From contig NZ_JABBGG010000001.1 in assembly GCF_012927275.1 (NCBI RefSeq), positions 434,001 through 498,000 on the forward strand: a stretch of 64,000 nt of DNA, in the 5' to 3' direction. Within the stretch, counting starts at the first letter, position 1. Each line of letters opens with the position of its first letter. This DNA is from Massilia polaris (GTDB lineage Bacteria > Pseudomonadota > Gammaproteobacteria > Burkholderiales > Burkholderiaceae_D). A program made the translations under genes and the position numbers. Below, piece after piece: positions 26,551 through 35,497 of the stretch. The notes beneath the pieces were generated by a model, which was not told the origin of the DNA, ran no database searches, and worked only from the letters and a program-made list of their open reading frames with translations.

Positions 26551-26901
26551 ATGGCGACACAGATGATCCGCATTTTCGACCGGTATGCCGACGCCGAAGC
26601 GGCGCGCGACGCGCTGCTGGCGGCCGGCTATTCACGCGACTCGGTCAGGGTCAGCGTGCGCGACGACGAGGCCGGCCCGGTCCAGGGTAATTTCACCGTC
26701 GGCAATGCGACCGAAGCGCCGGGCGGCATGGGCGAGGGCCACCATGCCTATGCGCGCAACTATGAAAACGTCGCCCAGCGCGGCCTGTGCATGGTGGTGC
26801 TGGATGCGGTCGACGGCCCCGAGGCCGCCGCCGCGGCCGAGCTGATGAACCGTTTCGGCGGGCGCGCTATCGACAAACTGGCGCCGCCGTCCACCCACTA
26901 G
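26551..26901 (+). CDS. Small stress-type protein, YflT/general-stress-like
   Basis: A 116-residue soluble protein beginning MATQMIRIFDRYADAEAARD. The N-terminal pattern (IRIFD, DAEAARDALLAAGYSRDSV) resembles the ferredoxin-like YflT/general-stress-17M domain, in which a small beta-alpha-beta fold recurs. The C-terminus has a second similar half (GLCMVVLDAVDGPEAAAAAE, LMNRFGGRAID). GGAGGAACC lies directly before the ATG. The function is unknown and the family call is tentative. It lies between cell-wall genes but is not clearly in an operon with them. Confidence 0.6.
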   Translation: MATQMIRIFDRYADAEAARDALLAAGYSRDSVRVSVRDDEAGPVQGNFTVGNATEAPGGMGEGHHAYARNYENVAQRGLCMVVLDAVDGPEAAAAAELMNRFGGRAIDKLAPPSTH

Positions 26902-26997
26902 GCGCGCTTTATCGCTGACAATACCCGTACCGCTAATATGTGCCTGCGTCGGCTATACTCGTCCATTCGCAATAAATGAACATTCAGCAAGGCATAC

Positions 26998-29502
26998 ATG
27001 GTGGACGATAACGACAAACTGGCGGGTCGCCTGCGCCAGCACGCCCGCCGCGCGGGCAGCGCGGCAACGACCGGCGCGCAAGCCGGATACGCGCGATTCA
27101 GGGAGCACCTGCTGCGCTATCCGCCGGCGCAGCGCGCGGCGCTGATCATGTTGTGGGGCATCGCGGCGCTGCTCGGGCTGTTGCTGCTGTACGTGCTGAT
27201 CCTGATTCCGCTGACCCCGGGCATCAGCGACCTGCGCCAGGCGCGCTCGGCCAAGGCCAGCACCTTGGTCACGGCCGACGGCAAGCAGCTGGCGACGTTC
27301 GAATCCGGGCTGCAGGAGCGGGTCAGGCTCGACAAGATCTCGCCGCACGTGGTGAAGGCCCTGGTCGCGACCGAAGACCACCGCTTCTACGACCACAACG
27401 GCATCGATTTCCGCCGCACCATCGGCGCGGTCATCTACACGATCAAGGGCGATTCGCAGGGCGGCTCGACCATTACCCAGCAGCTGGCGCGCAATATGTT
27501 CCCGGAAGAGATCGGACGCTCGCGCAACCTGAACCGCAAGCTGAAGGAAATGATCACCGCGCTCAAGATCGAGGCGACCTACAGCAAGACCGAGATCCTG
27601 GAAGCCTACCTGAACACGGTGCCTTTCCTGTACAACACCTTCGGCATCGAGATGGCGGCGCGCACCTATTTCGGCAAGCCGGCCGCCCGGCTCGACATCC
27701 TTGAAAGCGCCACCCTGGTCGGCATGCTCAAGGGTACCAAGTACTACAACCCGGTCACCAATCCGGAACGCTCGGTCGAACGCCGCAACGTGGTGCTGGG
27801 CCAGATGCTCAAGCACGGCGTGATCGACCAGGCGCGCTTCAACGCGCTCAAGAAACGTCCCTTGCGCCTGCACTTCGAGCGCCAGCCCGAGCGCGGCGGC
27901 ACCGACAGCCATTTCTCGGCGCACGTGCGCAAGTGGATGATCCAGTGGGCCGACGAGAACGACTACAACCTCCAGCTCGACGGGCTGGTGGTGCATACCA
28001 CGCTCGATTCGGCGCTGCAGCAGGCCGCCGTGGCCGCGGTCGAGCGCCAGGGCAAGGCCCTGCAGATCATCGCCGACATCGAATGGAGCCAGCCGGGGCT
28101 GTCGTACACTTCGTCGACCGGCGCCTATGCCGGCATGCACCACGCGATCAATCCTTTCGACTACTTCTGGAAATCCAAGCGCGGCCTGCTCGACGCCTTC
28201 GTGCGCGACACCGGCGAATACCGCAACGCGGTCGAGGCCGGCGAGGAGGGCAAGGACGTGCTCAAGCGCCTGAAGTCGGACCGCAAGTTCATGGCCGCGC
28301 TGCGCAGCGCCAAGACGCGCCTGGAAACGGGCTTCGTGGCGATGGACCCGAACACCGGCGAGGTCAAGGCCTGGGTCGGCAGCCGCGATTTCGAGCGCGA
28401 CCAGTTCGACCACGTGGCTCAGGCCCTGCGCCAGCCGGGCTCGACTTTCAAGCCGATCGTCTACGGCGCGGCGCTGGAAAAGGGCATGGCGCCGGAGCAG
28501 CCGTATGTCGACTCGGTGGTGGGCATCAAGGCCGGCGACGGCAAGATCTGGCGCCCGACCGACATGACCGGCGCGAGCGGCAACCAGATGACCCTGCGCG
28601 ACGGCCTGGTGTATTCCAAGAACACGATTACCGCGCAGGTCTCGCAGGACGTGGGCCTGGCGGGCATCATCCAGCTGGCGCGCGACCTCGGCATCAAGGA
28701 TAGCCCGCTGTCGCCGGTGCCGTCGCTGGCGCTGGGCACCAGCCCGGTCACCCTGCTGGAAATGGTCAACGCGTATTCGACCATCGCGGCCCAGGGCGAA
28801 TACCGGCCGCCGGTATTCGTCAAGCGCATCACCGACCGCGACGGCAATGTGATTGCCGAGTTCGGCGGCGAGTCGCCGCGGCGCGCGATGTCGGCTGAAT
28901 CGGCGGTCACGCTGATCGACATGATGCGCGGCGTGATCAACCGCGGCACCGGCACCGGTGTGCGCTACCGCTTCGGCATCACCGCCGACGTGGCCGGCAA
29001 GACCGGCACCACCCAGAAGAACGCCGACGGCTGGTTCATCCTGATGCACCCGAACCTGGTGGCCGGCGCGTGGGTCGGCTTCAACGACAACCGCGTGGCG
29101 ATGCGCAGCAATTACTGGGGACAGGGCGGCCACAACGCGATCCTGCTGGTGGGCGATTTCTTCAAGGCCGCGCTCGACACGGGCAAGCTCGACGCGCGCG
29201 CCACCTTCCCGGGCGCGCCGCGCCCGGCGCCGGTGCGCGAGGAAGAGGCGGTCGAGGTCATGGAAGAGCCCGGCGATTTGTACGAGGACGGCGTGGCGCC
29301 GGCCGAGCCGGTGCTCGACGAACCGGTCGAGGTCGAGGGCGAGGAGCCGATCATCGAGGTCGTGCCGGAACAGCCGCCGGAACCGCTGCGCCAGCCTGAA
29401 GTGGGCCGCCGGGCCGAGCCTGGCCGGGCCGAACCTGGCCGGGCCGAACCGGTGGAGTTGCCCGAACCGGTGCTGGACGAGGCCGACGAGGATCTTCCGT
29501 AA
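26998..29502 (+). CDS. Class A penicillin-binding protein (transglycosylase/transpeptidase, PBP1A-like)
   Basis: An 834-residue bifunctional peptidoglycan synthase. A short cytoplasmic tail is followed by a membrane helix (about 49-72), a GT51 transglycosylase domain with the catalytic Glu in ATEDHRFYDHNGID and the motif GGSTITQQLARN, then a transpeptidase domain. The penicillin-binding motifs are S482-T-F-K485 (QPGSTFKP), S540-K-N542 and K668-T-G670. The last ~95 residues are an acidic Glu/Pro/Val-rich tail with AEPGR repeats, absent from standard PBP1A. AAGG precedes the ATG. Confidence 0.92.
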   Translation: MVDDNDKLAGRLRQHARRAGSAATTGAQAGYARFREHLLRYPPAQRAALIMLWGIAALLGLLLLYVLILIPLTPGISDLRQARSAKASTLVTADGKQLATFESGLQERVRLDKISPHVVKALVATEDHRFYDHNGIDFRRTIGAVIYTIKGDSQGGSTITQQLARNMFPEEIGRSRNLNRKLKEMITALKIEATYSKTEILEAYLNTVPFLYNTFGIEMAARTYFGKPAARLDILESATLVGMLKGTKYYNPVTNPERSVERRNVVLGQMLKHGVIDQARFNALKKRPLRLHFERQPERGGTDSHFSAHVRKWMIQWADENDYNLQLDGLVVHTTLDSALQQAAVAAVERQGKALQIIADIEWSQPGLSYTSSTGAYAGMHHAINPFDYFWKSKRGLLDAFVRDTGEYRNAVEAGEEGKDVLKRLKSDRKFMAALRSAKTRLETGFVAMDPNTGEVKAWVGSRDFERDQFDHVAQALRQPGSTFKPIVYGAALEKGMAPEQPYVDSVVGIKAGDGKIWRPTDMTGASGNQMTLRDGLVYSKNTITAQVSQDVGLAGIIQLARDLGIKDSPLSPVPSLALGTSPVTLLEMVNAYSTIAAQGEYRPPVFVKRITDRDGNVIAEFGGESPRRAMSAESAVTLIDMMRGVINRGTGTGVRYRFGITADVAGKTGTTQKNADGWFILMHPNLVAGAWVGFNDNRVAMRSNYWGQGGHNAILLVGDFFKAALDTGKLDARATFPGAPRPAPVREEEAVEVMEEPGDLYEDGVAPAEPVLDEPVEVEGEEPIIEVVPEQPPEPLRQPEVGRRAEPGRAEPGRAEPVELPEPVLDEADEDLP

Positions 29503-29521
29503 CGGGTGGAAAAAACAAAGT

Positions 29522-29554
29522 CGCGCTTGACGTCTTCACATCAAATCAAGCGCG
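29522..29554 (+). terminator. Hairpin after PBP gene, probable terminator
   Basis: Perfect 9-base arms CGCGCTTGA and TCAAGCGCG with a 15-base loop, about 20 bases after the stop. No T-run follows. Confidence 0.4.
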
Positions 29555-29666
29555 GGTTGGAAGCGAGGTCGGCCTGATGGTTGACCGTGGACAAACGCAG
29601 GAATGAGCTCTTTGACCAGAATTGGCCGAGCGCGGATCACGGTCCGGACATTCTTGCGGAGTTCTA

Positions 29667-30695
29667 ATGAGACAGCTCTACGAGTACCACCCTGTCGTTG
29701 GTTACCGTTTCATCCCCAACCTGAAAGCCCGCATCCAGCATGAGGGCGGCGGCTACCTGGTGCACGCCAACGACGACGGATTTCGCTCCAACCGTCCCTT
29801 CGCCAGGGCGCTGGCGCCCGGTGCGCGGCGGATTTTGTTCTTCGGCGATTCCTTCACTGCCGGCGACGCCGTCAGCAACCACCACCGCTATACCGACGTG
29901 CTCGAGGCGCGCCTGTGCGAGGCCACCAGGGGGCGGGTAGAAGCGTTCAACTTCGGCTTGTCGTCGACCGGCACCGACCAGCAATACCTGGCCTGGCGCG
30001 AGTTTGCGCAGGACATCGAACACGATGTGCTGGTCATCGCCGTGTTCGTCGAAAACATCCGCCGCGTGATGGCCCATTATCGCCCGCACCGCGACGCCGA
30101 CGGCCGCGAGCGCATCTACGCCAAGCCGTATTTCTCGCTCGATGGCGACCAGCTGCTGCTGCACAATGTACCGCCGCGGCCGGCGCCGTTCGACATGGAC
30201 GAGCTGCCGCCGGCCGAACAGGGCGCGGTCGACATGGGCGGCCGCTTTGCGCTGCTGCGCAAGATCGTCAACGCGGTCGGCGCGAAAGACGCGGTCCAGC
30301 GCCTGACGCATTACCAGCCGCTGCCCGCCTACGACGCCCCCGCCAGCCCGGGCTGGCGCCTGATGCGCGCCATCCTGTCCGAATGGATCGGCGCATCAAA
30401 GCGCCCGGTGGTGCTGATGCCGCTGCCCTTGCCGCAGCACCTGGACCAGGCCTGCGACGCCAGCGCCTACCAGGCCCGCTTCGCCGAACTCGCATCCGAA
30501 CTCGGATGCACGCTGCACGACCCGCTGCCGGCCTTCATGGGCTATCCGGCCGCCGAACGGCGCCGCTTCCGCTGGGAGACCGATATCCACTTCACGCCGG
30601 AAGGGCACCGGGTGCTGGCCGAGTCGCTGGCCCCCGTGCTGTACCGCATGCTGGCGCAGTCAGCGCAAAGAAAGGACCTGGTATGTCCAGGCTGA
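29667..30695 (+). CDS. SGNH/GDSL-type hydrolase-like protein
   Basis: A 342-residue protein with the SGNH block I (RILFFGDSFTAGDAV, candidate nucleophile Ser in GDS), a NFGLSSTGTDQQYL segment in the place of block II, and a C-terminal DIHFTPEGHRVLAESLAP fitting block V (DxxH). There is no signal peptide. Members are esterases or sugar O-acyl-modifying proteins. GGAG lies six bases before ATG 29667. The 3' end overlaps the carbamoyltransferase start by 13 bases, so the two work together, most likely in modifying a sugar or secondary metabolite. Confidence 0.8.
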   Translation: MRQLYEYHPVVGYRFIPNLKARIQHEGGGYLVHANDDGFRSNRPFARALAPGARRILFFGDSFTAGDAVSNHHRYTDVLEARLCEATRGRVEAFNFGLSSTGTDQQYLAWREFAQDIEHDVLVIAVFVENIRRVMAHYRPHRDADGRERIYAKPYFSLDGDQLLLHNVPPRPAPFDMDELPPAEQGAVDMGGRFALLRKIVNAVGAKDAVQRLTHYQPLPAYDAPASPGWRLMRAILSEWIGASKRPVVLMPLPLPQHLDQACDASAYQARFAELASELGCTLHDPLPAFMGYPAAERRRFRWETDIHFTPEGHRVLAESLAPVLYRMLAQSAQRKDLVCPG

Positions 30696-32530
30696 TACTT
30701 GGCATTTCCGCGTTTTACCATGACTCGGCGGCCGCGCTGGTGCGCGACGGCCAGATCGTCGCCGCGGCGCAGGAGGAACGCTTCTCGCGCAAGAAGCACG
30801 ACCCGGGCTTTCCCGTGAACGCGATTAACTACTGCCTCGAAGAAGGCTTCGTCGACGCCAGCGAGCTCGACGCGGTGATCTTCTACGACAACCCGGTCGC
30901 GACCTTCGACCGGGTGGTCGAAAACGCGCTGGCGGCCGCTAGCCGCGGGCGCGAGCAGTTCGTGCAGGCAGCGGGCCAGATCCTCGGCGACAAGCTGTGG
31001 CTGGACGAACATGTGCGCGGCGCCATCGGCTCGCTGGGGCGCGCAGGGCGGGTGCTGTTTTCCGAGCACCACATGGCGCACGCGGCCAGCGCCTTCTATC
31101 CGTCGCCATTCGAACGCGCCGCCATCCTGACCATCGACGGCGTCGGCGAATGGGCGACCACCAGCCTGGGCAGCGGCGACGGCAGCACGGTGCGGCTGTT
31201 CTCCGAAATCAATTACCCGCATTCGCTGGGCCTGCTGTACAGCGCCTTTACCTACTTCTGCGGCTTCAAGGTCAATTCCGGCGAGTACAAGCTGATGGGG
31301 CTGGCGCCTTACGGCGAGCCGCGCTACTACGATACGATACGGCGCGCGCTGATCGACGTGCGCGACGACGGTTCCTACCGGCTCGACACGTCCTTCTTCG
31401 GCTACCTCGATTCGATGCAGATGACCGGCGACAAGTTCGCCGCGCTGTTCGACGGCCCGGCGCGCAAGCCCGAAACGCCGATCGCGCGGCGCGAGATGGA
31501 CCTGGCCGCCAGCGTCCAGAAGCTGACCGAGGAAATCATGCTGAAGACCGCGCGCCACTTGCGCGAGATCACCGGCGAGAGCAAGCTGGTGATGGCGGGC
31601 GGGGTGGCGCTGAACTGCGTCGCCAACGGCAAGCTGGTGGCCGAAGGCATCTTCGACGCAGTGTGGATACAGCCGGCCGCGGGTGACGCCGGCGGCGCGC
31701 TGGGCGCCGCGCTGCTTGCCAACCACATGTATTTCGACCAGCCGCGCATCGCGCCCTCGCGCGGACGCGATTCGCAGCAGGGCAGCCTGCTGGGGCCGCG
31801 TTATTCCAGCGCCGAGGTGCTGGCCTTTGTCGAGCGCAACGCGCTGCCCTACGAGCAGGTGCGGGACCGCGACACGCGCCTGTCCAAGGTGGCCACGGCG
31901 CTGGCCGAAGGCAAGATCGTCGGCTGGTGCACCGGGCGCATGGAGTTCGGACCGCGCTCGCTGGGCGCGCGCTCGATTCTGGGCGACCCGCGCAATCCGG
32001 CCACCCAGGCCCTGATGAACCTGAAGATCAAGTTCCGCGAATCGTTCCGGCCGTTCGCGCCGAGCGTGCTGCGCGAGCGCTGCGCCGACTATTTCGAGCT
32101 CGACGGCGCCAGCCCCTACATGCTGCTGGTCGCGCCGGTGCGCACCAAGCGCCGGCTGCCGATGGACATGGCGCGCTTTCATGGCGGCGATGACGACATG
32201 ATGAGCGTGATTAACCAGCCGCGCAGCGATGTGCCGGCCATCACCCACGTCGACTATTCGGCGCGGGTGCAGACGGTCGACGCGCTGACCAGCCCGGAGT
32301 TCCACGCGCTGATCCGCGAATTCGAACGCCAGACCGGCTGCCCGATGCTGGTCAACACCTCGTTCAACGTGCGCGGCGAGCCGATCGTGTGCAGCCCGCA
32401 GGATGCGTACCGCTGCTTCATGCGCACCGCAATGGATTTGCTGGTGATCGAAGACGTGCTTCTGTGGCGCAAGGACCAGCCCGAACCACACGATAATGAA
32501 GACTGGAGGACGACCTATGAGCTCGACTAA
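30683..32530 (+). CDS. NodU/CmcH-family carbamoyltransferase
   Basis: A 615-residue enzyme of the carbamoyl phosphate-using family that carbamoylates hydroxyl groups on sugars or natural products. The N-terminal half is typical (ILGISAFYHDSAAALVRDG, AAQEERFSRKKHD, SEHHMAHAASAFYPSPF), with SGEYKLMGLAPYGEP in the middle. The C-terminal domain has WCTGRMEFGPRSLGARSIL and LVNTSFNVRGEPIVCSP. AAGGA lies about six bases before the ATG. It forms an overlapping operon with the SGNH gene upstream and a small unknown gene downstream. The acceptor is not known. Confidence 0.93.
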   Translation: MSRLILGISAFYHDSAAALVRDGQIVAAAQEERFSRKKHDPGFPVNAINYCLEEGFVDASELDAVIFYDNPVATFDRVVENALAAASRGREQFVQAAGQILGDKLWLDEHVRGAIGSLGRAGRVLFSEHHMAHAASAFYPSPFERAAILTIDGVGEWATTSLGSGDGSTVRLFSEINYPHSLGLLYSAFTYFCGFKVNSGEYKLMGLAPYGEPRYYDTIRRALIDVRDDGSYRLDTSFFGYLDSMQMTGDKFAALFDGPARKPETPIARREMDLAASVQKLTEEIMLKTARHLREITGESKLVMAGGVALNCVANGKLVAEGIFDAVWIQPAAGDAGGALGAALLANHMYFDQPRIAPSRGRDSQQGSLLGPRYSSAEVLAFVERNALPYEQVRDRDTRLSKVATALAEGKIVGWCTGRMEFGPRSLGARSILGDPRNPATQALMNLKIKFRESFRPFAPSVLRERCADYFELDGASPYMLLVAPVRTKRRLPMDMARFHGGDDDMMSVINQPRSDVPAITHVDYSARVQTVDALTSPEFHALIREFERQTGCPMLVNTSFNVRGEPIVCSPQDAYRCFMRTAMDLLVIEDVLLWRKDQPEPHDNEDWRTTYELD

Positions 32531-32888
32531 GGAAGAACAGCTGGCCCGGCTGATGGGAGCATTGTTCGACGAGGTGCTGCTGCCGATCGCCGATCGCATG
32601 CGGGCAAGGGGTGTCAACGCGTTTCCGCTGGCCCCGGATGTCTCGTGGCTCAGCTACTACGTCCGGCGCCGCCGCAGCGCGATGACGCACGACGACTTCA
32701 CCAGCGCCGCGTGCGCCGACACTGCCGAACTGGAGCGCCGCCTCGGCGCGCACTGGCATGCGCTGGGCCGCCATGAACTGGCCGGCCATGCCGCCCGCTT
32801 CGCCGCGGCCGCGCAGCAGGCGCGGCCCCTGCTTGCGGCGGGCGCAGCGGCGGATGAACCTTCCCCCTACGTCTACGCGATGTTCTGA
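32517..32888 (+). CDS. Small hypothetical protein of the carbamoyltransferase operon
   Basis: A 123-residue soluble, mainly helical protein (MSSTKEEQLARLMGALFDEV, LAPDVSWLSYYVRRRRSAMT, AAQQARPLLAAGAA). No known motif. GGAGG lies seven bases upstream of ATG 32517 and the gene overlaps the end of the carbamoyltransferase gene by 14 bases. The arrangement indicates that it is co-translated with it and may be an accessory subunit. Its 3' end overlaps the convergent acyltransferase gene by 16 bases. Confidence 0.7.
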   Translation: MSSTKEEQLARLMGALFDEVLLPIADRMRARGVNAFPLAPDVSWLSYYVRRRRSAMTHDDFTSAACADTAELERRLGAHWHALGRHELAGHAARFAAAAQQARPLLAAGAAADEPSPYVYAMF

Positions 32889-34054
32889 GGCTGCACCCGC
32901 GGCAGCATCCACGCCTTCAGGCGCCGCCGCACGCGGTAGGTCTGCGCCTCGAAGGGGAGGTGGAACAGCCATGCCAGCAGCACGATGAGCATCACCATCG
33001 ACACATACAGTCCGAAGTCGGACAGCCCACCCGGGTCGAGTTCATCGATCCCAAGCTGGCGCTCGTTCAGGTGGCGCAGCAGGAAGATCAGCGGCACGTG
33101 GATCACATACAGGCTGAATGAAAATTCGGCGAAGAACCTGCCGATGCGGCCCAGGCGCCTGGTCAGCGTGGCGGTGGGCGGCACCTTCGCCTGCAGGCTG
33201 CACAGCAGCACCAGGAACAGCAGGCTGTACAGCAGATCCTGGACATACGATTCCTCCACCAGTATGTTGTTGCTTCCCTTGACCCGGAACCAGGCTGCGA
33301 CCAGCGCGAACAGCGCGGCAAAGCCCCACTTCAGCTTGCGGCCGGCGCGGATGTGGATGCGCGAGAAGCCGGCGCCCATCAGCCACAAGGTAAAGTAGAG
33401 CAGGATCGCGGCGTTGAGGTGCCAGGCGATGAACGCCACCGCGACGGCGGATGCCGCTTTCGGGAGCGCGCCGGGGCGGGCGAACATCAGCACGGCAAGG
33501 GGAAACAGGATGTAGTACCAGGTTTCGTAGGTCAGGCTCCACAGCGCGAAGTTGCCGCCGTAGCGCGGGACGGCGAGGTCCTGCAGTCCGAACATGTTTC
33601 CGGCGAAGGTCACCAGTGAAAATTCCGCGGGGATGGCATTGGCGGCGCGCCAGGGGGCCAGTTCGCCGGTGACGACGCCGATCAGCAGCGATGCGGCGAA
33701 GGCAGGCGCCAGCACGATCCACAGCCGGCTGATGCGGTCGATGGCGTAGGACAGCATCGCATGCGGTTGGTCCAGCTTGTTCATCAGGCTGCCGCCGACC
33801 AGCCATCCGGACAGCAGGAAAAAAATCACCACGGCCTGGTGCGCGAAACCGGTGAAGAAGGCCAGCACCTGGTAGCCGGCCGACGGGTCCGGGATGGTCG
33901 ACAAGCCGGGATAGAACTGGGCGCGCACATGGGCGGCGGCCACTTGTAACGCGGCCAGCCCGCGCAGCAGCGAGATCGCGATCGAATGCTGGTAGTCCGT
34001 GCGCAGGTTGGTCTGGCGCATGAAACGGACCCTCGCGATTTTGTTGGGCAACAT
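32873..34054 (-). CDS. Acyltransferase family 3 (OafA/YrhL-like) membrane protein
   Basis: A 393-residue integral membrane protein with about ten helices. The N-terminal motif is SIAISLLRGLAALQVAAAHV, where the conserved RGLAAL-type segment and following His are the active-site region. FFLLSGWLVG and ALWSLTYETWYY are also family hallmarks. These proteins O-acylate sugars or lipids at the membrane. I start at 34054, where AGGAGG lies four bases upstream; longer frames have no support. It converges with the carbamoyltransferase operon and could act on the same molecule, which is inference. Confidence 0.88.
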   Translation of the reverse strand: MLPNKIARVRFMRQTNLRTDYQHSIAISLLRGLAALQVAAAHVRAQFYPGLSTIPDPSAGYQVLAFFTGFAHQAVVIFFLLSGWLVGGSLMNKLDQPHAMLSYAIDRISRLWIVLAPAFAASLLIGVVTGELAPWRAANAIPAEFSLVTFAGNMFGLQDLAVPRYGGNFALWSLTYETWYYILFPLAVLMFARPGALPKAASAVAVAFIAWHLNAAILLYFTLWLMGAGFSRIHIRAGRKLKWGFAALFALVAAWFRVKGSNNILVEESYVQDLLYSLLFLVLLCSLQAKVPPTATLTRRLGRIGRFFAEFSFSLYVIHVPLIFLLRHLNERQLGIDELDPGGLSDFGLYVSMVMLIVLLAWLFHLPFEAQTYRVRRRLKAWMLPRVQPQNIA

Positions 34055-34160
34055 GCCGCCTCCTGGAGAAAAGCACCCGCGCGTGATCGGGATGTTCATT
34101 CTAGGGTGGCGCCCCTGGTCCGGGATTGAGAGCGCACAACGGCGCGCCTGCGCTGACGGC

Positions 34161-35390
34161 TTATCGATCAATGCCCAGCAGGTCGGAGCGCGGATAGCCC
34201 CACGCCGGCACGCCGGCCGGGCACGGCTTGCCGGCAAAACTGGCGTAGCGGATCGTCGCGAAATTTCCGTCGGGATTGTCGCCGAAGCGCACGTCGGTCG
34301 CGTTTTCCGCATTGAGCGCAGGGGTGCGCGCGAATCGCAGCCACGCATCGAAGTAGCAGTCCTGCTGCTGCCTGTTGCGCAGTTCGGCAAGCGTGCCTTG
34401 CTGCTGCCACACGATTGCCACTGCCGGCGACAGCGCCCGCTGCGCCCCTGGTTGCGCTAACGCCGCCGGGCAGGAAGCCGCAGGCATCAGGCCGGGCGCG
34501 ATGCTGGCGACGCCGCGCGACACGCGGAACCCGGCGCCCTTGTGTTCGACGGCCACAAAGGCCCAGCACAAGGGATTGGACGGGAATGCGGACATCGCCA
34601 CGTCGGCGACCCGCGTGCCCGGATCGCGCAGCCGCAGCTGGCCGGCGATTTCGCTCTTGCCAGCGTCCGACGACACCGATTGCAGCATGATAAAGGCGGC
34701 GGCGGCGCCGAATGCGGCCAACAGTCCCTGCCTTCCGCCGCTTCCCGCGCGCCGCTCGATGACGCCCAGCGCGATTGCCAGCAGCGCCAGCGCGATGGTG
34801 GAGGCCGGATGCAAATGGCCGCTGACGGTAAATGCCAGCGGCACGCCGATCAGCATGCACAGCAATACCCGCCTGGAGATCCTGCGCATGGCCGTCATCG
34901 CCAGCGGCACGCCGAACGCGATCCAGAACAGCGGTTCGATGATGAACACCATGTCCCCATAGAACCAGCGCGGGTCGAACGGATAGAAGGGGTGCACGCC
35001 GTAGGAGTTCAGGTAATCCATCGACATGTGCAGCAGGAAACCGGCACCGATCGACAGCAGCAGGCCGCGCCGCGCCTGCGTGCTGGTCGCCAGCAGTTTG
35101 CGCGCAGCCGGCCACAGCAGCCACAGCATCGCGGCCAGCAGCAAGGCCTGCGGCAATGCATACAGCAAGGTGTGCGTGTGGCCGCGGTGATGCAGCAGGT
35201 AGCCGAGCGGCGCCGGCAGCAGCGGCGTCAATACCAGGTCGAGGTCGGGGAAATTGCTGGCCGCCCAGCACGAGACCAGCAGCAAGCGGCGGCGCGTGCG
35301 CTGGTTGGCTTCATCGGCTTCCGGGGGCAGGCTGCGGGAAATAAATTCGCCAACCGCAAGGCCGGTGAGGGAGTGCGTCAGGTTATCCAT
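34161..35390 (-). CDS. Membrane-bound metal-dependent hydrolase family protein (DUF457/YdjM-like)
   Basis: A 409-residue protein. The N-terminus MDNLTHSLTGLAVGE and the segments NFPDLDL and HRGHTHTLLYA are diagnostic of the DUF457 membrane family, in which His/Asp residues may bind metal. About six membrane helices cover residues 65-240. A soluble C-terminal domain of about 170 residues follows, with ADVAMSAFPSNPLCW. The function of the family is not established. It is transcribed divergently from the porin gene. Confidence 0.85.
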   Translation of the reverse strand: MDNLTHSLTGLAVGEFISRSLPPEADEANQRTRRRLLLVSCWAASNFPDLDLVLTPLLPAPLGYLLHHRGHTHTLLYALPQALLLAAMLWLLWPAARKLLATSTQARRGLLLSIGAGFLLHMSMDYLNSYGVHPFYPFDPRWFYGDMVFIIEPLFWIAFGVPLAMTAMRRISRRVLLCMLIGVPLAFTVSGHLHPASTIALALLAIALGVIERRAGSGGRQGLLAAFGAAAAFIMLQSVSSDAGKSEIAGQLRLRDPGTRVADVAMSAFPSNPLCWAFVAVEHKGAGFRVSRGVASIAPGLMPAASCPAALAQPGAQRALSPAVAIVWQQQGTLAELRNRQQQDCYFDAWLRFARTPALNAENATDVRFGDNPDGNFATIRYASFAGKPCPAGVPAWGYPRSDLLGIDR

Positions 35391-35435
35391 TCGTTAATGT
35401 TAGCGCATAAAGTTGTTACAAAGTATGTAAGCGCA

Positions 35436-35464
35436 TTGCCGGAGTGGCAAGCAGCCTCTATGAT
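35436..35464 (+). promoter_or_regulatory. Candidate sigma-70 promoter of porin gene
   Basis: TTGCCG (35436-35441) and TATGAT (35459-35464) with an ideal 17-base spacer, 33 bases before the porin ATG. Confidence 0.5.
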
Positions 35465-35497
35465 ACGGCCTCCTCAAAAACACCGAATTCAAGAATC

